NCBI GenBank assembly: GCA_030267565.1
Contig: BRXU01000043.1
Coordinates: 62,001-126,000, forward strand
Length of the DNA: 64,000 bases
From: Pleodorina starrii
Taxonomy: Eukaryota > Chlorophyta > Chlorophyceae > Chlamydomonadales > Volvocaceae
Reading direction: 5' to 3'
Positions 12,301-24,858 of the stretch are shown one piece after another (the first letter of the stretch is position 1; the number at the start of each line of letters is the position of its first letter). The notes under the pieces were generated by a model that was not told the origin of the DNA, ran no database searches, and saw nothing but the letters and a program-made list of their open reading frames with translations. Made by a program: the position numbers and the translations under genes.

Positions 12301-15300
12301 AACCACCCATCCCAATCCCTACCCCTACCCATCTCCCCCCGCAGGCCCTGGAGCGCATCCCCACCTCTGTCCGGTTGTGGAAGGCGGCGGTGGAGCTGGC
12401 GGAGGAGGACGATGCGCGCATCCTACTCAGCAGGGCGGTGGAGTGCTGCCCGCAGGTGGGGGGAGGGGCCCAGGGGGGGCGGGTGAGGGGGTTGGGGGGG
12501 TGGGGGCGGGAGGTTGACGGGTAGGTAGGGGATGAGGGGAAGGTCGAGCCCGAGATACAGCAGCGGATGGCCAAAGATACCGGTAGTGAACAAGATGCCC
12601 TACTGCCAAGCACCGGTAATGGTTCGCCGTCGTATGTCGGTCTGTCAGCACAGCCATTCGGACTGTGCGTTTCTGAAGCCCCTTGAAGACTTCTCGCCGC
12701 GGCAGCGGCGGCGGTGGAAAACCACCCCTCCCTTCCCCACGTTTGCATTTCACTTTCACCTGACCCCTCCCTTCGGCTCCCCCCCCTTAGGCGGTGGAGT
12801 TGTGGCTGGCCCTGGCCCGACTGGAGACGTACGAGAACGCCCGCAAGGTGGGGGCCTGGGGGCCTGGCTTAGCGAGTGAGGGGGGGGCCGGTGGACCTCC
12901 CGGGCTGAAGGGGGGCCTTCCGCGTGTGTCTGGGGGGGGGGGCCAGGTGCGTCCGCGGGCGCGCAGTGCGGTTGGAGGGCGGCACATTGCCAAACGGGGT
13001 GTTGTGCGGTTTGTTGTGGGGTTTGACTTCGGAGCTCTCTGCGCTTCTCCATTCCCCAGCGTCCCCCCACCCCCATCCCCGGCCCACCCTCCCCGGGTGT
13101 CGCGTCACCGCCCGCGCTGTCTCGCCATCCAGTACCAGTACCTAGCACCCGGAAATGCTCGTAGCGCTCACAGGCTCCGCCCTCGCACCTAGACAAACAC
13201 CGACCCTCGCCCTGCCCTCCCCCAAGCACACTCTCTGACGCTCTTTCTCACACACGCTCTTTCTCACACTCCCTCGCAATCATCTTTCTCTCACACACGC
13301 CCTCAACAAACCCTCTCTCCCTCACTCTCGCCCACGCAACCGCACCCTTCTTCCCGCACCCGCTCTCACCCACATCCTCCCACATCCTCCCGCCCCCCCA
13401 CATCCGCACCCTCCTCCTTCCCCAGGTCCTGAACAACGCCCGCAAGGCCGTCCCCACTGAGCCCGCCATCTGGATCACCGCCGCCAAGCTGGAGGAGGCC
13501 AACGGAGCGGATCAGACCCAGGTGGACAAGATCGTGGGCAGGGCCATCAAGAGCCTGGGGGCCAATGGAGTGGTCGTACACCGGGACGCGTGGATGAAGG
13601 TGAGCGGCAGGGGCAGAGGGGTGGGGCCAGGGGGTGGGGGAGGGGGTGGTTTGGGGGCGTTTTCGGTGGGAGGGGGGGCCTGGAGAGCGGATGGGCATGA
13701 GGAGAAGGGGGCGAGGGGTGGGTGGTGAGGGTGATGGGGGTGGGGGGAGGGCGGAATCTAAGCCGTGGAATCTAAGCCACTTGCTTTTTCCCTTCTACCA
13801 CCTGCCTGCATGCATGCATGCACTGGGCACCTCTCACCCGGCTCTCCCTGGACTGATTGCGGCGATGTCGTTCTTTCCACAGGAGGCTGAGAACGCCGAG
13901 CGCTCCCAGCCCGCCCCCCACGTGGCCACCTGCCGCGCCATCGTGCGCTGTGTGCACGGACTGGGGGTGGATGCGGCGGACCTGGAGGCGACCCTGGTGG
14001 CGGATGCGGAGGAGGCGGCCAAGCGGGGAAGCGTGGAGACGGCGAGGGCGCTGTACGACATGGTACGACAGAGAGGGCGGGAGCTGGGGGGTGGGGTGGG
14101 GACCGGGACATGAGGGGAGGGAAGGGGACGGAGGAGGGGGTTTGCGGATGAGTTGGGGTGGGCAAGCAGTGTATGTTTGTGACGGGAGCGGAGGTGATAG
14201 CTGTGGCCGGCCGGCTGGGGGCGTCGTGTCGTCTTGTTGTGGCTTCCTTTCGATCACTTTTGCCTCCTCCTCCTCTCCCTCCACACTGAAACCATCTTGC
14301 ACCCCCCTCCTTCCCCCGCCCCTCCCCGCCCCTCCACACCCTCCCCGCCCCTCCCGCGCAGGCCCTGACCACCTTCCCCTCCCAGGCGCACATTTGGCGC
14401 GCCGCCGCTCAACTGGAGAAGTCCCACGGCAGCCGGGCTCAACTGGACGAGCTGCTGCGCCGCGCAGTGACCTTCTGTCCGCAGGTGGGAGCTGGGGGCC
14501 GGGCGGGGTGGGGGGTGGGGGGCCGGGTGGGGTATTTGGCGCACCTGTGGGTTTGGCACGGTGCCCTCCTCGTCTCCCGGGACTCCCTCCCTTCCCTTGG
14601 GAGAGGATGCTCGCTCTCTACTTCTCTAGTGTGGGTTCTCTCCTGCCTGGGTCTCGAGCCCGGGTTCGGAACCCCCTGACTGCCGACACAACCCACCATC
14701 CCATCCCCGCCTGAACACCCCCCCACCCTCCACCCCCCCACCCCACCCCTCTAGGCCGAGGTTCTTTGGCTGATGGCCGCCAAGGAGGCCTGGCTGGGCG
14801 GCGATGTGGATGGCTCCCGAGCCATCCTGGCGAGGGCCTTCGCCGCCAACCCCGACAGCGAACAGATCTGGCTGGCGGCATTCAAACTGGAGTTCGAGAA
14901 CAACGAGCCGGAGAGAGCCAGGTAGGTGGACATGAATGCATGCCTGTATGTGTAAGTCTTGTGTGATTTGTGGTTTGTGTTTGGTGTGGGTGAGAAGGGG
15001 GGAAGGGGGGACGGGAAGGGAAGGGGTTGGCGGTTTTGGGCGGGAGGAAGATGCAGGCGGGTGCCGCGGATTTCGATTGCCGCGGATCTGGATCTGGATC
15101 TGGCCCTGGCCCTGGCCGCCCCCACAGCCTCTCCCAGAGAGCGCACGTGTCCATTGGCCCCTTGCCCCCCCCCCCCCCACACACACACACACCCTCGCGC
15201 ACCGCCCCTTCCTCCCGTTTACCGGTTCTCTTAGCATTCACTCTCCGCCCCGCCTTCTGGTCTTCCTGATCCCCCCCCCTTCCCATCGTGGATAACCCCC

Positions 15301-18300
15301 TTCCGATCGCATCCTTAACCACCCCTCTCCCTCCCCCCTCCCCCTCCCGCCCCCCTCTCTCCCTCCCCCCCTCTCCTCAGGGCGCTGCTAGCCAAGGCCC
15401 GTGAGAACGAGGCCGCCAGCAGTTACCCCCGCGTGTGGATGAAGAGTGCCCTGGTGGAGCGGGAGCTGGGGGATGTGGCCCGAGAGAGGGAGCTGCTGGA
15501 GGTGGGAGGGGGGGGAGGGGGGGGGCGGAGGGGAGGGGGGAAGGGAGGGGAATGGAAGGGGGAGGGAAGGGGAGGAGGAGGAGGGAGGAGTGGTGGCTGG
15601 GGAGTCGGGGGGCAGGTTGGGGGTTAGGGTTAGGGTCGAGCCGGGGACGAGGGAAAAACGCGTTTTGTTGGTATTGTTTGAGGGGCCTGGGCGGTGGGGG
15701 GGAGCGGGGAAGAGGGGAAGCTTGGTGTTCATTCTATTCTGTGGGCAAGGGGAAACGGCACGTCCCTCCCTCGAGGGGGCCACCTCCGTAACCCTCTTTT
15801 CGCTGGCACGTGTCCCTACCCCCTCCCTCCGCTTCGAACCCACGTTTCCCCCCCCCACTACTTGTAATATTAAGGAACATATCACGTCCTAACCCCCTCC
15901 CCCCCACCAACCCACTACTCCAGGAGGGCATCCGGCGTTTCCCCGGCTTTGAGAAGCTGTACCTCATGTTGGGGCAGCTGGAGCAGCGGTGCGGCAACAC
16001 GGACGGCGCCAGGGTGGCGTACAGGTGGGGTGGGGGGGTGGGGCGTGTGGGCGTGGAAGGGGTGTGGGCGGAGCGGGCGGGTCGTCTGTCTGGGCTGTCC
16101 TTCTGTCCGTCTGGGGCTGAGCCCCCCTCCTCGGGCACCAACCGTGACCCTTCTCGAGCACCTGACGGCACACCGACCGGCTAGCTCTCTCCGCATTCTG
16201 TACAATGTCCCCATTCATCCATCCTGCCGACATGGATCAACCGCACCTTACTCTTCCATCCCCCCTCCGCCGAGCTCGTCAGCTTGCCTCTTTGGGCTGT
16301 CACACTCTATATCCCCCCGCCCCTCCCCCCCCCTTCTTCCAGGAACGGCCTGGCCCGCTGCACCGCCTCCATCCCGCTGTGGCGCTCGGCCGCTCGGCTT
16401 GAGGAGGAGGCGGGCGGCAACGTGGGTCGCGCTCGCGCCCTGTTGGATCAGGCCCGACTGAAGAACCCCAAGACGGAGGCGCTGTGGCTGGCGGCCATCC
16501 GCACGGAGCAGCGGGCGGGCAACGAGAAGGCGGCGGACAGCACACTGGCAAAGGCGCTGCAGGTGGGTGGGCGTTTTTTTGGGGGGTGTAATAAAGATGA
16601 AAGCACAGGGGGGGCTGGAGGGGGAGGAGGGAGGGGTTGCGGAGGGGAGGGGTTGGAGGATGGAGGAGGGAATGCTGCGGGGAGGGGAGGGGAGGGGAGC
16701 CAGTCGGGCGAGGCGGGTGAAGGCCCTGATGGGAAGCTGGCGCTAGCTGGCCCCGTCGCACGGCAGCCATGATACGCCCTGGCCGCCTGTAACCCCAGTC
16801 CGCCGCCCACGTCTGCATCTCCTTCCCCAGCCTCCCGGTTCTGCTCTTTCCGGTTCCGGTTCCGGCTGGTCGTCGCTTGGCCGCGTCTGCCCTCATACAC
16901 CCTCCTTCCTGCACCCTCCCCCGCCCTTCAGCCCCTTCCTCACTTTGCGCTGCACTGCACCTACGCAACCCCCCTCCCCCCCCTTTGTATTTAACGCCCT
17001 TGCTGCTTGCAAGTTTACCTCGTTTTTCTTTTGCAGACAGGAAGGATATTTCTCTGATTTGATACCGTTTACGGGCTCCGGCCTATACGTGGATAACCCC
17101 CCTTCGCGTGTTTTTCAGGACTGCCCCACCAGCGGCCTGCTGTGGGCTGAGGCCATCTCCATGGCTCCCCGCCCCGCCCGCCGCACCAAGGCCACCGACG
17201 CGCTCAAGCGCTGCGACAACGACCCGCACGTGGTGGCGGCGGTGGCGCAGCTGTTCTGGGCGGATCGCAAGGTGGGCACGGGGCGGGAGGAAAGCATGCG
17301 GCGAGCGGGCGGCGGAGCGAGGAGGAGGGCGGGGGGGAGAGGGGGCTGCGTTGGTGCTGTCGCCCTGACCCGGATTTGGCTGACCCAGATGTGCGACCTG
17401 GTTTGCGAACCCGGTCACATCATGAAACCTGCTCTGCGCTCTGCGGGTGGCGCCGTCCCGCACCACGATCCTTGCGTGGCCTGGTCGCGAGCCTCCCCCG
17501 GGTCACTCGCCTTGCCCCACTCCCTTCTCCCCGGTCGACTTGCGCTTGTATCACGCGCTGGTGTGTGTTGCACGTAACCCCCGCCTTCACCCCACCTTCG
17601 CCCCGCCCTTGCCCTTGTCCTGATCCTGCCCCGCCCTGGTCCTGGTCCTGATCACTGTCCCCAGGTGGAGAAGGCCCGCTCCTGGTTCAACCGCGCGGTG
17701 ACGCTCAATCCGGACATTGGGGACCATTGGGCGCACTTCTACAAGTTCGAGTGCCAGTTCGGGACGCCGGAACAGCAGGTGGGGGGTTGGGGGGTGGGGT
17801 GGGGGAGAGTGTGGGAGGGGTTGGGAGGGTGTCTCTCCGAGCGCTGTGGGCTGCGAATGGCGCGTCTGGCGATTGGGCGTTGCGGGTGGGGGTGCGGCGG
17901 ACGGCGTGCTCTGCTTGCGGTGTGTGGTGTGCCGTGGCATACGGGAGTGACGGTGTGGTGTGATGTGGGTGTATGGTGTTAGGTGCCCGAAGGGAGTGAA
18001 GGAGGAAGGGACGGACTCCACTGCCCTGCCGCCGTGTGTATGACCAGTACAGTACGGAGGCCCTCCTGACCCCTGGGAGCCGCCCCGCGACATTGTCCTG
18101 CCTTCCTCCTCCGTGCACGGCCCTCCCACCTCTCCTCACCCCATTCCCCACCTCTGTTCGCACCTCCTGTCCACATCGCTCCGGCTGTCTGTCCCGCGTC
18201 CTCCCCTCTGCCCGCTGGCACCTCAGACCCCCCTGGGGGTATGGGGTATCCTATTCTCATCACAGTTTGCTTCCACTCCATACCCACCACTTGCCCTCTC

Positions 18301-18817
18301 GCCCACACGCACGCCCCTCCCCTCCGCCCGCCTCCTCCCCTCCTCCGCCGCCTCCTCGGTTGTTCCACTGCGGGTCTTCATCCGTCCCTTCCACCCTCCC
18401 CCCCACCCTCCGCCCCCTGCCTCCCTACCCCAGCTCCCAGCACCCGTTTGCCAGCAAGTCAGCAAGCTGCTTTGGACTGCGTGTAATGCCCCCCCTACCC
18501 CCTTACCGGTTACATACGGGCGTCAGTCCTGGTAGTCAATTGTTATCTTGGAGCATGCTGCATGGTCACTGCAACCAAAACCAATGTCGCGTGGCGCCCT
18601 GACAGCCCCTCCCCCTCCCCTGCCCTCCCCTCCCCTCCCCCCTCCCCCCACTGGTTCCTCCCCGCAGGCGGAGGTGTCCTCCCGCTGCACCGCCGCGGAG
18701 CCGCACCACGGCGAGCGCTGGTGCCGTGTGTCCAAGGACCCCCGTAACGCCCACCAGCCGGTGGAGGTGCTGCTGCGGAGGACGGTGCAGGACCTGGACA
18801 GCATGCCGCCGCCGTGA
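6387..18817 (+). CDS. PRP6: Pre-mRNA-processing factor 6 (PRP6/STA1-like)
   Basis: U5 snRNP protein that bridges U4/U6 and U5 in the spliceosomal tri-snRNP; nuclear. Exon 1 (6387-6572) carries the PRP1 N-terminal signature [20 protein letters not shown]. Later exons: 7226-7405, 9295-9417, 9800-10034, 10268-10487, 10828-10936, 11892-12017, 12345-12455, 12791-12847, 13426-13599, 13883-14062, 14362-14484, 14755-14921, 15381-15501, 15924-16024, 16343-16562, 17119-17271, 17665-17778 and 18668-18817. All phases join and give about 949 residues, close to human PRP6 (941). [16 protein letters not shown] precedes a long series of HAT/TPR repeats, with typical blocks [17 protein letters not shown] and AVECCP. 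The stop is TGA at 18815-18817. An extra small exon may lie between 6573 and 7225, where a Gly/Arg/Lys-rich frame at about 6910-7010 resembles the Gly-rich linker of plant STA1, but I could not find phase-consistent sites. The intron 7406-9294 is unusually long. Confidence 0.95.
15864..15896 (+). repeat. Family B intronic repeat, copy in PRP6 intron
   Basis: The segment around aaggaacatatcacgtccta closely resembles the reverse complement of two copies in the subtilase gene (57547-57596 and 62651-62700). It ends about 27 nt before the acceptor of the exon starting at 15924, in the same orientation relative to transcription. It includes CCTAAC, which could serve as the branch site. Confidence 0.6.
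16984..17102 (+). repeat. Family A intronic repeat, copy in PRP6 intron
   Basis: About 119 bp near the 3' end of the intron before the exon at 17119. It matches the reverse complement of 62728-62845, in an intron of the subtilase gene 45 kb away, at roughly 90 percent by eye. The shared core is acgggctccggcctatacgt followed by ggataacccc. It sits in the same orientation relative to transcription in both genes and ends 16 nt before the acceptor here. Confidence 0.85.
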
Positions 18818-21308
18818 GGGCTGGGCTGGGCCGCCGGAACGTGGGGGGGTGTGCGTGTGTGTGTATGTGTATGTGGAGTTGGGAGTTCGGCAGAGTGGAA
18901 GGGGAAGGAAGAGCAGGGGCAGGGGCAACAACAGTGGGACGTGTGTGGGGACGTGGGCAGCGGGGGCAGGGCTCACCCCGGGAGTCCCCGCGAGCTGGGG
19001 ACAGAGGTGTGGACACTGCCGCTGGCACTGGCACTGACCTGCGAGCGGCAGACTGGGACAGGGACTGGTCTGGCCCATGGGTCGATGCGGGGGGTGCGAG
19101 GCGGCGGCCGGGCTGATGGAAGCGAGAACGGGGGCGGGGCCAGAGCTGCAGGTCGTGTGGAGGAAGGCCCCAACCACCGGACGGACGCACGGGGCGGCCG
19201 ACCCTCGCACGCCTGGCCACGTGCTGGGGAATGACGGGTAGGGGTTGGAATGGCGGGAGGTCGCCAAGGGGGCGTTGGGGTGGGTGCGTCGGCTGCCGCA
19301 GCGAAATGCTGCGGCGGGGACAGTTTGCTTTCCGACAAAATTTCGCCCGCACATATGACAAGGACTGGAAATCGGCGGAGGTGTGATGAGACGTGTCGCT
19401 TGTGGGGTGGTGTGCGTAGTGCGCACAGCGCGAGAGTGCTGTTTCATGCCCCGCCATGAACCCATGCCGCTGCATTGCGGAGGCGGCGCAGTGCCTGGCC
19501 TGGCCTGTCCTGGCGGGTTTTCACGTCGCGTGGGGCCCTTCCGGGCGGTCTTCACCGAGACCCCACAGCAGTGCTCCGGCTTGATCAGGACGTGTTGGGC
19601 CTGAACCGACGCTGATGGAGACGCGGCTTGGAAACCTGGGCTATTTCCTCATTCAACGCGGCCGTGAATTTACATCGTTGAAGGCACGCTTCAAAAGTCC
19701 AAGCGAAGGTGTGCCGCGCCCAACCGCTGGACGTCATCCCCACGTGGTACCGGTGTCAAAAGGGGTGCCTGTGCGCGTGTTGCTGGTGCCGCTGCCACCT
19801 ATCCAGCGCCGCGTTTGCCCCTCCAGCAGCACGGACGGCATTAGCGGGTGCTGCTGCTGCTGCGGTGGCCACCGCAAAAGGGCGGCGCTCACGGTGTGTT
19901 CGTTCTCTCCACACTGCCGCGCTGCCGGGGCCGGGTTGGGTTTCAGGGGCCTAACCGGTATCTGCCATGCGCCCTGTGCGTGTGTGGGCCAAGACGTTAC
20001 CCATAGGACCCCATTACTGCTCCTCACCACAAACATATGCGAAGTCATGATACTGCAATCAATCATTCAACGGGCCTTCATGGAGACAAGTGCGCAGAAT
20101 AGGCCCAAGCGGCCCAATACATGTGCCGACCCGACCGCGCGAAACCTTACGCCCACACACCCGGGGCTCCATCCATCCGTCCTTTCCGTGTGGGCCGACA
20201 GGTACGACACTCCGCACTCTACCCGGCAACCCGTGCCAATATGGCAACGGGCTCAACACGGAGAGCGATGGCAGTGTCTAATGCCGAACAACACAACAGA
20301 GGGGGGGCACCGCCTGCCGAACACAAAAGAGGTCACCAGCGGCAAAAACAGTAAAACACACGTATACACACACAACCGACCCACACTTCAGTGTACACAA
20401 CTCAAACAACGCACATGGGGAGCCCATGGGGATGGAAGGCTTCGCAGGCCGCCGCCTGCCGCCATGCCCTTCACACGCATCGCCCGCCGGACAGTCAGAC
20501 CTGCGCGCCGGCGGTCATGAACCCTCAAGCTCCGCTCTTGACTTTCCGACAGCGCACACAGCCCCATCTTAAAACACTTGTGGGCTTTCCCCCAGCTATC
20601 AAGCTCGCACGAACCGTGACAACCAATAAGATTCGGCTTATTTTATAGAAAACCCAAACCCGCTCCGGCTACACGAAGCATGCAGGAGCGGGCGCAAGCA
20701 TGCAGCCTGCAGGCATATGGGCTCGCCAGCGCAATCACTCGTGGCGAGGCTGTCTGGGCACCATTCCTCCGCGGGAACCAATCAATCCTATGCCGCCTCC
20801 CTGTGTACCCCTTAAGACAAGCATTCCGTTTAGACCACCAACCCGTAAACTGGCAAATCCGAAGTCCGTCAGCAGTGTAGTTGTCGAATGTTGATCCGCA
20901 CCCACGCGCCCGTCGCCTAGACGGCCCCGCGAGCCTCTAAACTTAATATCCGCACCTCTGCTACCACATGACAAGAAACCACCCCTCTCATGACCGGGTC
21001 GAGCAAACGATAAGGATCTGCGAGGACGAGCACACGTGCGACTCTAAACTCCACAAGTTCACGGGCGAGCCGCTTACAAACACCAACCCAGGCCGACAAG
21101 GCAATCGAGACCGTCGTCAGCCGCGCACGGTTTGCGCCGCCCAGCATCGTCAGCTATCGCGGTGCCTCGTCTACCTACGGTAACAAGGCGGCAAACCAAA
21201 ACGCCCAAATGCTTTCTGAACTGTACGATGCTCGCGGTCTCACGCTGATTCTGCCATCATCCCTGCTGCCGGCATGTTCATTCAGGGAGCGTTGCCTCCG
21301 CCTCCGCC
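18818..21308. other. Intergenic region between convergent genes
   Basis: This region lies between the PRP6 stop and the stop of the minus-strand SCP-2 gene. Long open frames occur (for example 19615-20520) but have no recognisable protein character or codon pattern. I saw no RNA gene or mobile element. Confidence 0.5.
21074..21078 (-). terminator. Candidate TGTAA poly(A) signal
   Basis: TGTAA on the minus strand, about 230 nt past the stop of the SCP-2 domain gene. Position and motif fit a volvocine poly(A) signal; a five-base match alone is weak evidence. Confidence 0.35.
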
Positions 21309-23029
21309 TCACATCTTGGACTTGGGCTGCGCCGCATCCAGAATGGGTTGCAGCTTCATCGCCATGGCCATGGAGCCGTTGATCTTGAGCTTCTGCATCA
21401 GGAAAGCCTGCAAGGGGTGCAAGGGGTGCAAGGGCAGTAAGGAGAGGTGCATGTCGGTGTGAGTGTGTGTGTGTGGCACGGCGGAGTTGGGGTGGGAGCG
21501 CACCGGAGCAGAGCCACGCTGCAGCTCCCGTGTACAATGCGGTGGGCAGGCGGGGCAAACGAGCTACGGCGCTGCCGCGGCGGCCTCTCAACGTGGACCG
21601 CCGAGGGGCTTTCGGAAAAAAAGTATGCATGTGACGCATCTCCACGCACGGTCCACCGAGCCGAGAGCCGTTCCTGTCCCACCCCCAGCCCTCGCCCCGT
21701 TTGCAACCTCGACCCCAATGGGTACACACGCCCCTCGGCTGAAGTCACGGCATGTGATGAGTGGCGGTTGTGGGGGGCTCTGGGCCCTCGCTAGACGGGT
21801 TGAGAGCCAACGCAACGTAACAGAGACAATCCTCACCCTCACCCTCGCCCTTGCTACCGTAAGCAAGATGAAACACAGCATGACAAGGCAAAACACTAGT
21901 AAGACGAAACAAACTAGACAAGACACCCACCTGCTGCGGGTTGAGCTTGCCCATGACGAGCTGAGCGAAGTTGGCGTCAGACATGGTGAGGGTGAGGTCG
22001 GGCTTGTCACTGCCCTCGGGGGGCCCCTTGTACAGCTTGCCGTCCGTGCCCTCGGACAGGTCCAGAGTCCACTCCTCGCCATCAATCTTAAACACCACCA
22101 CGCCCTGTTGCGGTCCAGGGAGGGTACCGGGTGTTAGGAGAACGCCGGGGCCAGCCAAGTCCGGAATAGGGATCAGTATAGCGCAGGCACTCCCGCGGGT
22201 TCGGGGACGGGCGGCAGACTTAGGTTGATTGTTACGAGGGATCAGATTGGGGGAGCACCACCGGGGCGCACAATGGACGGATGGATGGCTGATCTGGGTT
22301 GCAGTCGGGGAGCGGGAGACGGCGCTGGGGGTGGAGAACGTCAGTGCGCAGATGAGGGACCCCAACGGCAGCGGCCCTGCGCGCGTGGGCTGACAGGGCA
22401 AGGGGATTGCTGGGGAATTGCGTCGGGGAAGTCATCGGCGCGAATGCCTGACACCTTGCATAGCATGTGCGGTTGGCAGGCCAACGGGGGGTCACGGTGT
22501 TGCAGTTAATATCCCCAGTGGTGATGGTCGTGACAAGAGGTAATGGTGGTCTATGCTGGAGAGGTGTGTGTGGGCGTTGAGGGGAAGGGGGAGAAAGCAG
22601 AGAGGTGTTGCGCGACGGTGACGGTGGGGCGCGTTCCCTTTAGAGCCGCTTCCCGCCTTGCGCGAGCAACCGAACGCTGGTCGGTGCTGCGATTGGACCC
22701 TCGCTGTGACGAAATGTGCTTCATTTCTCGGTGCACAAAAACGTCCGAGTTAAGCGCTGGGCGCAGAGGTGGTTGCGAAAGTCCCGAGACTTGAAAGTCA
22801 TGAGCGGGCGACCCATTTACCATACAGAAAATATAACGCCATCTCCCGAAAGGCTATGTGCGTATCCGGCTAGGCATAAGGCCAGTGCTCGCTTCAACTC
22901 GCGACAGACCTTTATCCGCTTGGCAAGCTTTGGGCCCTCGGACTCCAGCGATTTCCCTAGCTGCTGCAAGAGAGCGGCCGATGCTTTTGTCGCCGCAGCT
23001 GCGGTTGGAGCACGCACGAGACTGGCCAT
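21309..23029 (-). CDS. SCP-2 sterol-binding domain protein, peroxisomal
   Basis: Small lipid-transfer protein of the sterol carrier protein 2 family. Three exons on the minus strand, 23029-22910, 22104-21931 and 21407-21309, are all in phase 0 and encode 130 residues, about the size of plant SCP-2 (123). After an Ala-rich N terminus the SCP-2 fold is visible: GVVVFKIDGEEWTLDL, then DLTLTMSDANFAQLVMGKLN and AFLMQKLKINGSMAMAMKL. The C terminus is PKSKM; SKM fits the (S/A/C)(K/R/H)(L/M) peroxisomal targeting signal type 1. The role is presumably binding or transfer of sterols or acyl-CoAs in peroxisomes. I chose the ATG at 23029 because it matches family length. An in-frame upstream ATG at 23125 would add 32 residues rich in Ser, Thr and Arg. 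Convergent with PRP6. Confidence 0.92.
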
Positions 23030-23966
23030 GCTGCCGAGTGCCAAAGACGACGAAAATAACAAAGGGGGGGCGTGCGTATCTCGGTTTAGTGTTGAGAGTC
23101 GGCAGCTTGCAGTGTAAAAAGCCACGAGATTGCGTCGCTGTCTTTCCAGTCTTCGGAATTTGAGAATTTCTGCCCCTGTCCGATTCCGTTATGCCGTTGG
23201 CCGCGTCAGGCTCGTGTTAACGGCAACCCCGCAAATCTGCAAAGACCGCTCTCGCGCTCTGCGGCTCTGGCAAAGACATTTACTGCTGGCTGCTCTATGC
23301 CGATGTACACAGAAGAACACGTAAACACAGAAACTATACACTTGTACTTCCGACGGGCACCCCTCGGCAATATATTTCTCGGTTGCCCAGGCGACACTTC
23401 GAGTCTTTTTTTGCTTTTCCGTGGGTATGATGCAACGGGTTGACCGGGTTGTCACAGTCTTGGTGTGCGGGGTGGCGGGTGGGCAGGTTCGCTTACGGGC
23501 GCAGCATCAGCAGACGTTCTATTGCCAGGACGTCACGGATGGACAGATAGGCACACCGCCCCAGCAGTGCAGCAGCACATCACCGGCTTTGCGTGGAACT
23601 GCCTGGTTGCGTCCGTGCAATCCCAAAATGCAAGGTTATAAAGTGCCACCATTCATTCGCAAGGTGCTCTCCCATGAGTTGGGGACAGCGGGACGAATCT
23701 GGTAAAGGTGGATGAAGGTGAGTGCTTCAAGGATCAGAGGGTGCTCCCTAAAGGTCAGGGGTTCTCAAGATCGGGGATTGAGCATCTTTACGCACGAATC
23801 CTGTGCTGCGAGTCGGAGAGCTCGGCGTGGACAACGATGCGGCATGTCTGCTCCCAAAGCATCCTCAAGATGTCGCTTTACACATTGAAGCCGCGAAGTC
23901 CAGCTACGGCAGGATGTATGTGCTGTTCCCCCGAATCCTTGCAGGGCCATAAATCCTTGCAGGGCT

Positions 23967-24470
23967 CAGGTGGCGTTTCACGCAGCCGCGAGGCTGGCTG
24001 GCAGGCAGGCCGTTGGCTGCACAGTTGCGATGTGCAAGACCGTTGCGCAATTTGAATGTTTGATATGGTAAAGAACTTGGCGCAACTATCAAACAGAAAG
24101 ATTGCGGTATCGCACCCAAACAACGGCGAATTGTACCTGCTTTACCTGTGGCAACGGTAACGGTTTCGCACAGCTCTGGTTTCGCATTGTTCCGCCTCTG
24201 CGCGCCGCCGTTAATTTTCTCATAATGGCATACAGAACTCAATTGCAAAGCTGCACTGTGCGGGAGGGTGGGCGGGCCTTGCCGCGACGCGACCACTGCA
24301 ATCGTCATCGCGGCAGCCGAACACAGTTCCTTTTAAAAACCGTTCAAATTCCACAATATGTTCTGGACAATACAAAACACTTCACTGGCGCAATAATTTT
24401 GCACATGGCAACCGTGCAGCCAACGGCCTGCCAGCCAGAAGGTCGCACCTCGCGGCTGCGTGAAATGCCA
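23967..24470. mobile_element. MITE-like inverted-repeat element
   Basis: About 75-90 bp at 23967-24055 is repeated in inverse orientation at about 24385-24470. Shared words include tttcacgcagccgcgag, ctggctggcaggc and ggccgttggctgcac. The arms differ by several substitutions and short indels and flank about 330 bp with no coding potential. The structure fits a degenerate non-autonomous DNA element or foldback. I could not identify target-site duplications. Confidence 0.6.
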
Positions 24471-24808
24471 AGCTAGCCAGGATCGAAGTTATAGTTCGCA
24501 ACACGGCAAAAGTTTGCGGAAAGAAATTGAGATCTTTCACGTGGCACCTGGGCCCTGAATTTCTGGTGCGTTACGGACTCGGGAGGGGGGGGGCGTAAGG
24601 GGACACCCAAAGCCTGTGCGCTTGAACAGGAACGAGAGCGCGAAAGCAAGATACGAACACTGGCTTGAAGAACATGGATAAACTTGTAAGCCAAGGTCGT
24701 CGCGTAAACCCTGACACCTGTGCACACCCAAGCTACGCCTAGGCACATCGTGGATGGGAGGGGGCACATCGGTACCCATCGTTAAAGGTTGCGTTCCGAT
24801 GGGACGGG

Positions 24809-24858
24809 CGGGGTCCCCGACACAACACATGTGCGGGGTCCCCGACACGACACATGTG
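24809..24858. repeat. 25-bp tandem duplication
   Basis: The unit at 24809-24833 (cggggtccccgacacaacac plus atgtg) is repeated at 24834-24858 with one substitution. Confidence 0.85.

Noticed and set aside
19615..20520. 301-codon plus-strand open frame
   Set aside because: No domain, no repeat structure, and Cys/Arg/Pro-rich composition typical of chance open frames in this genome.
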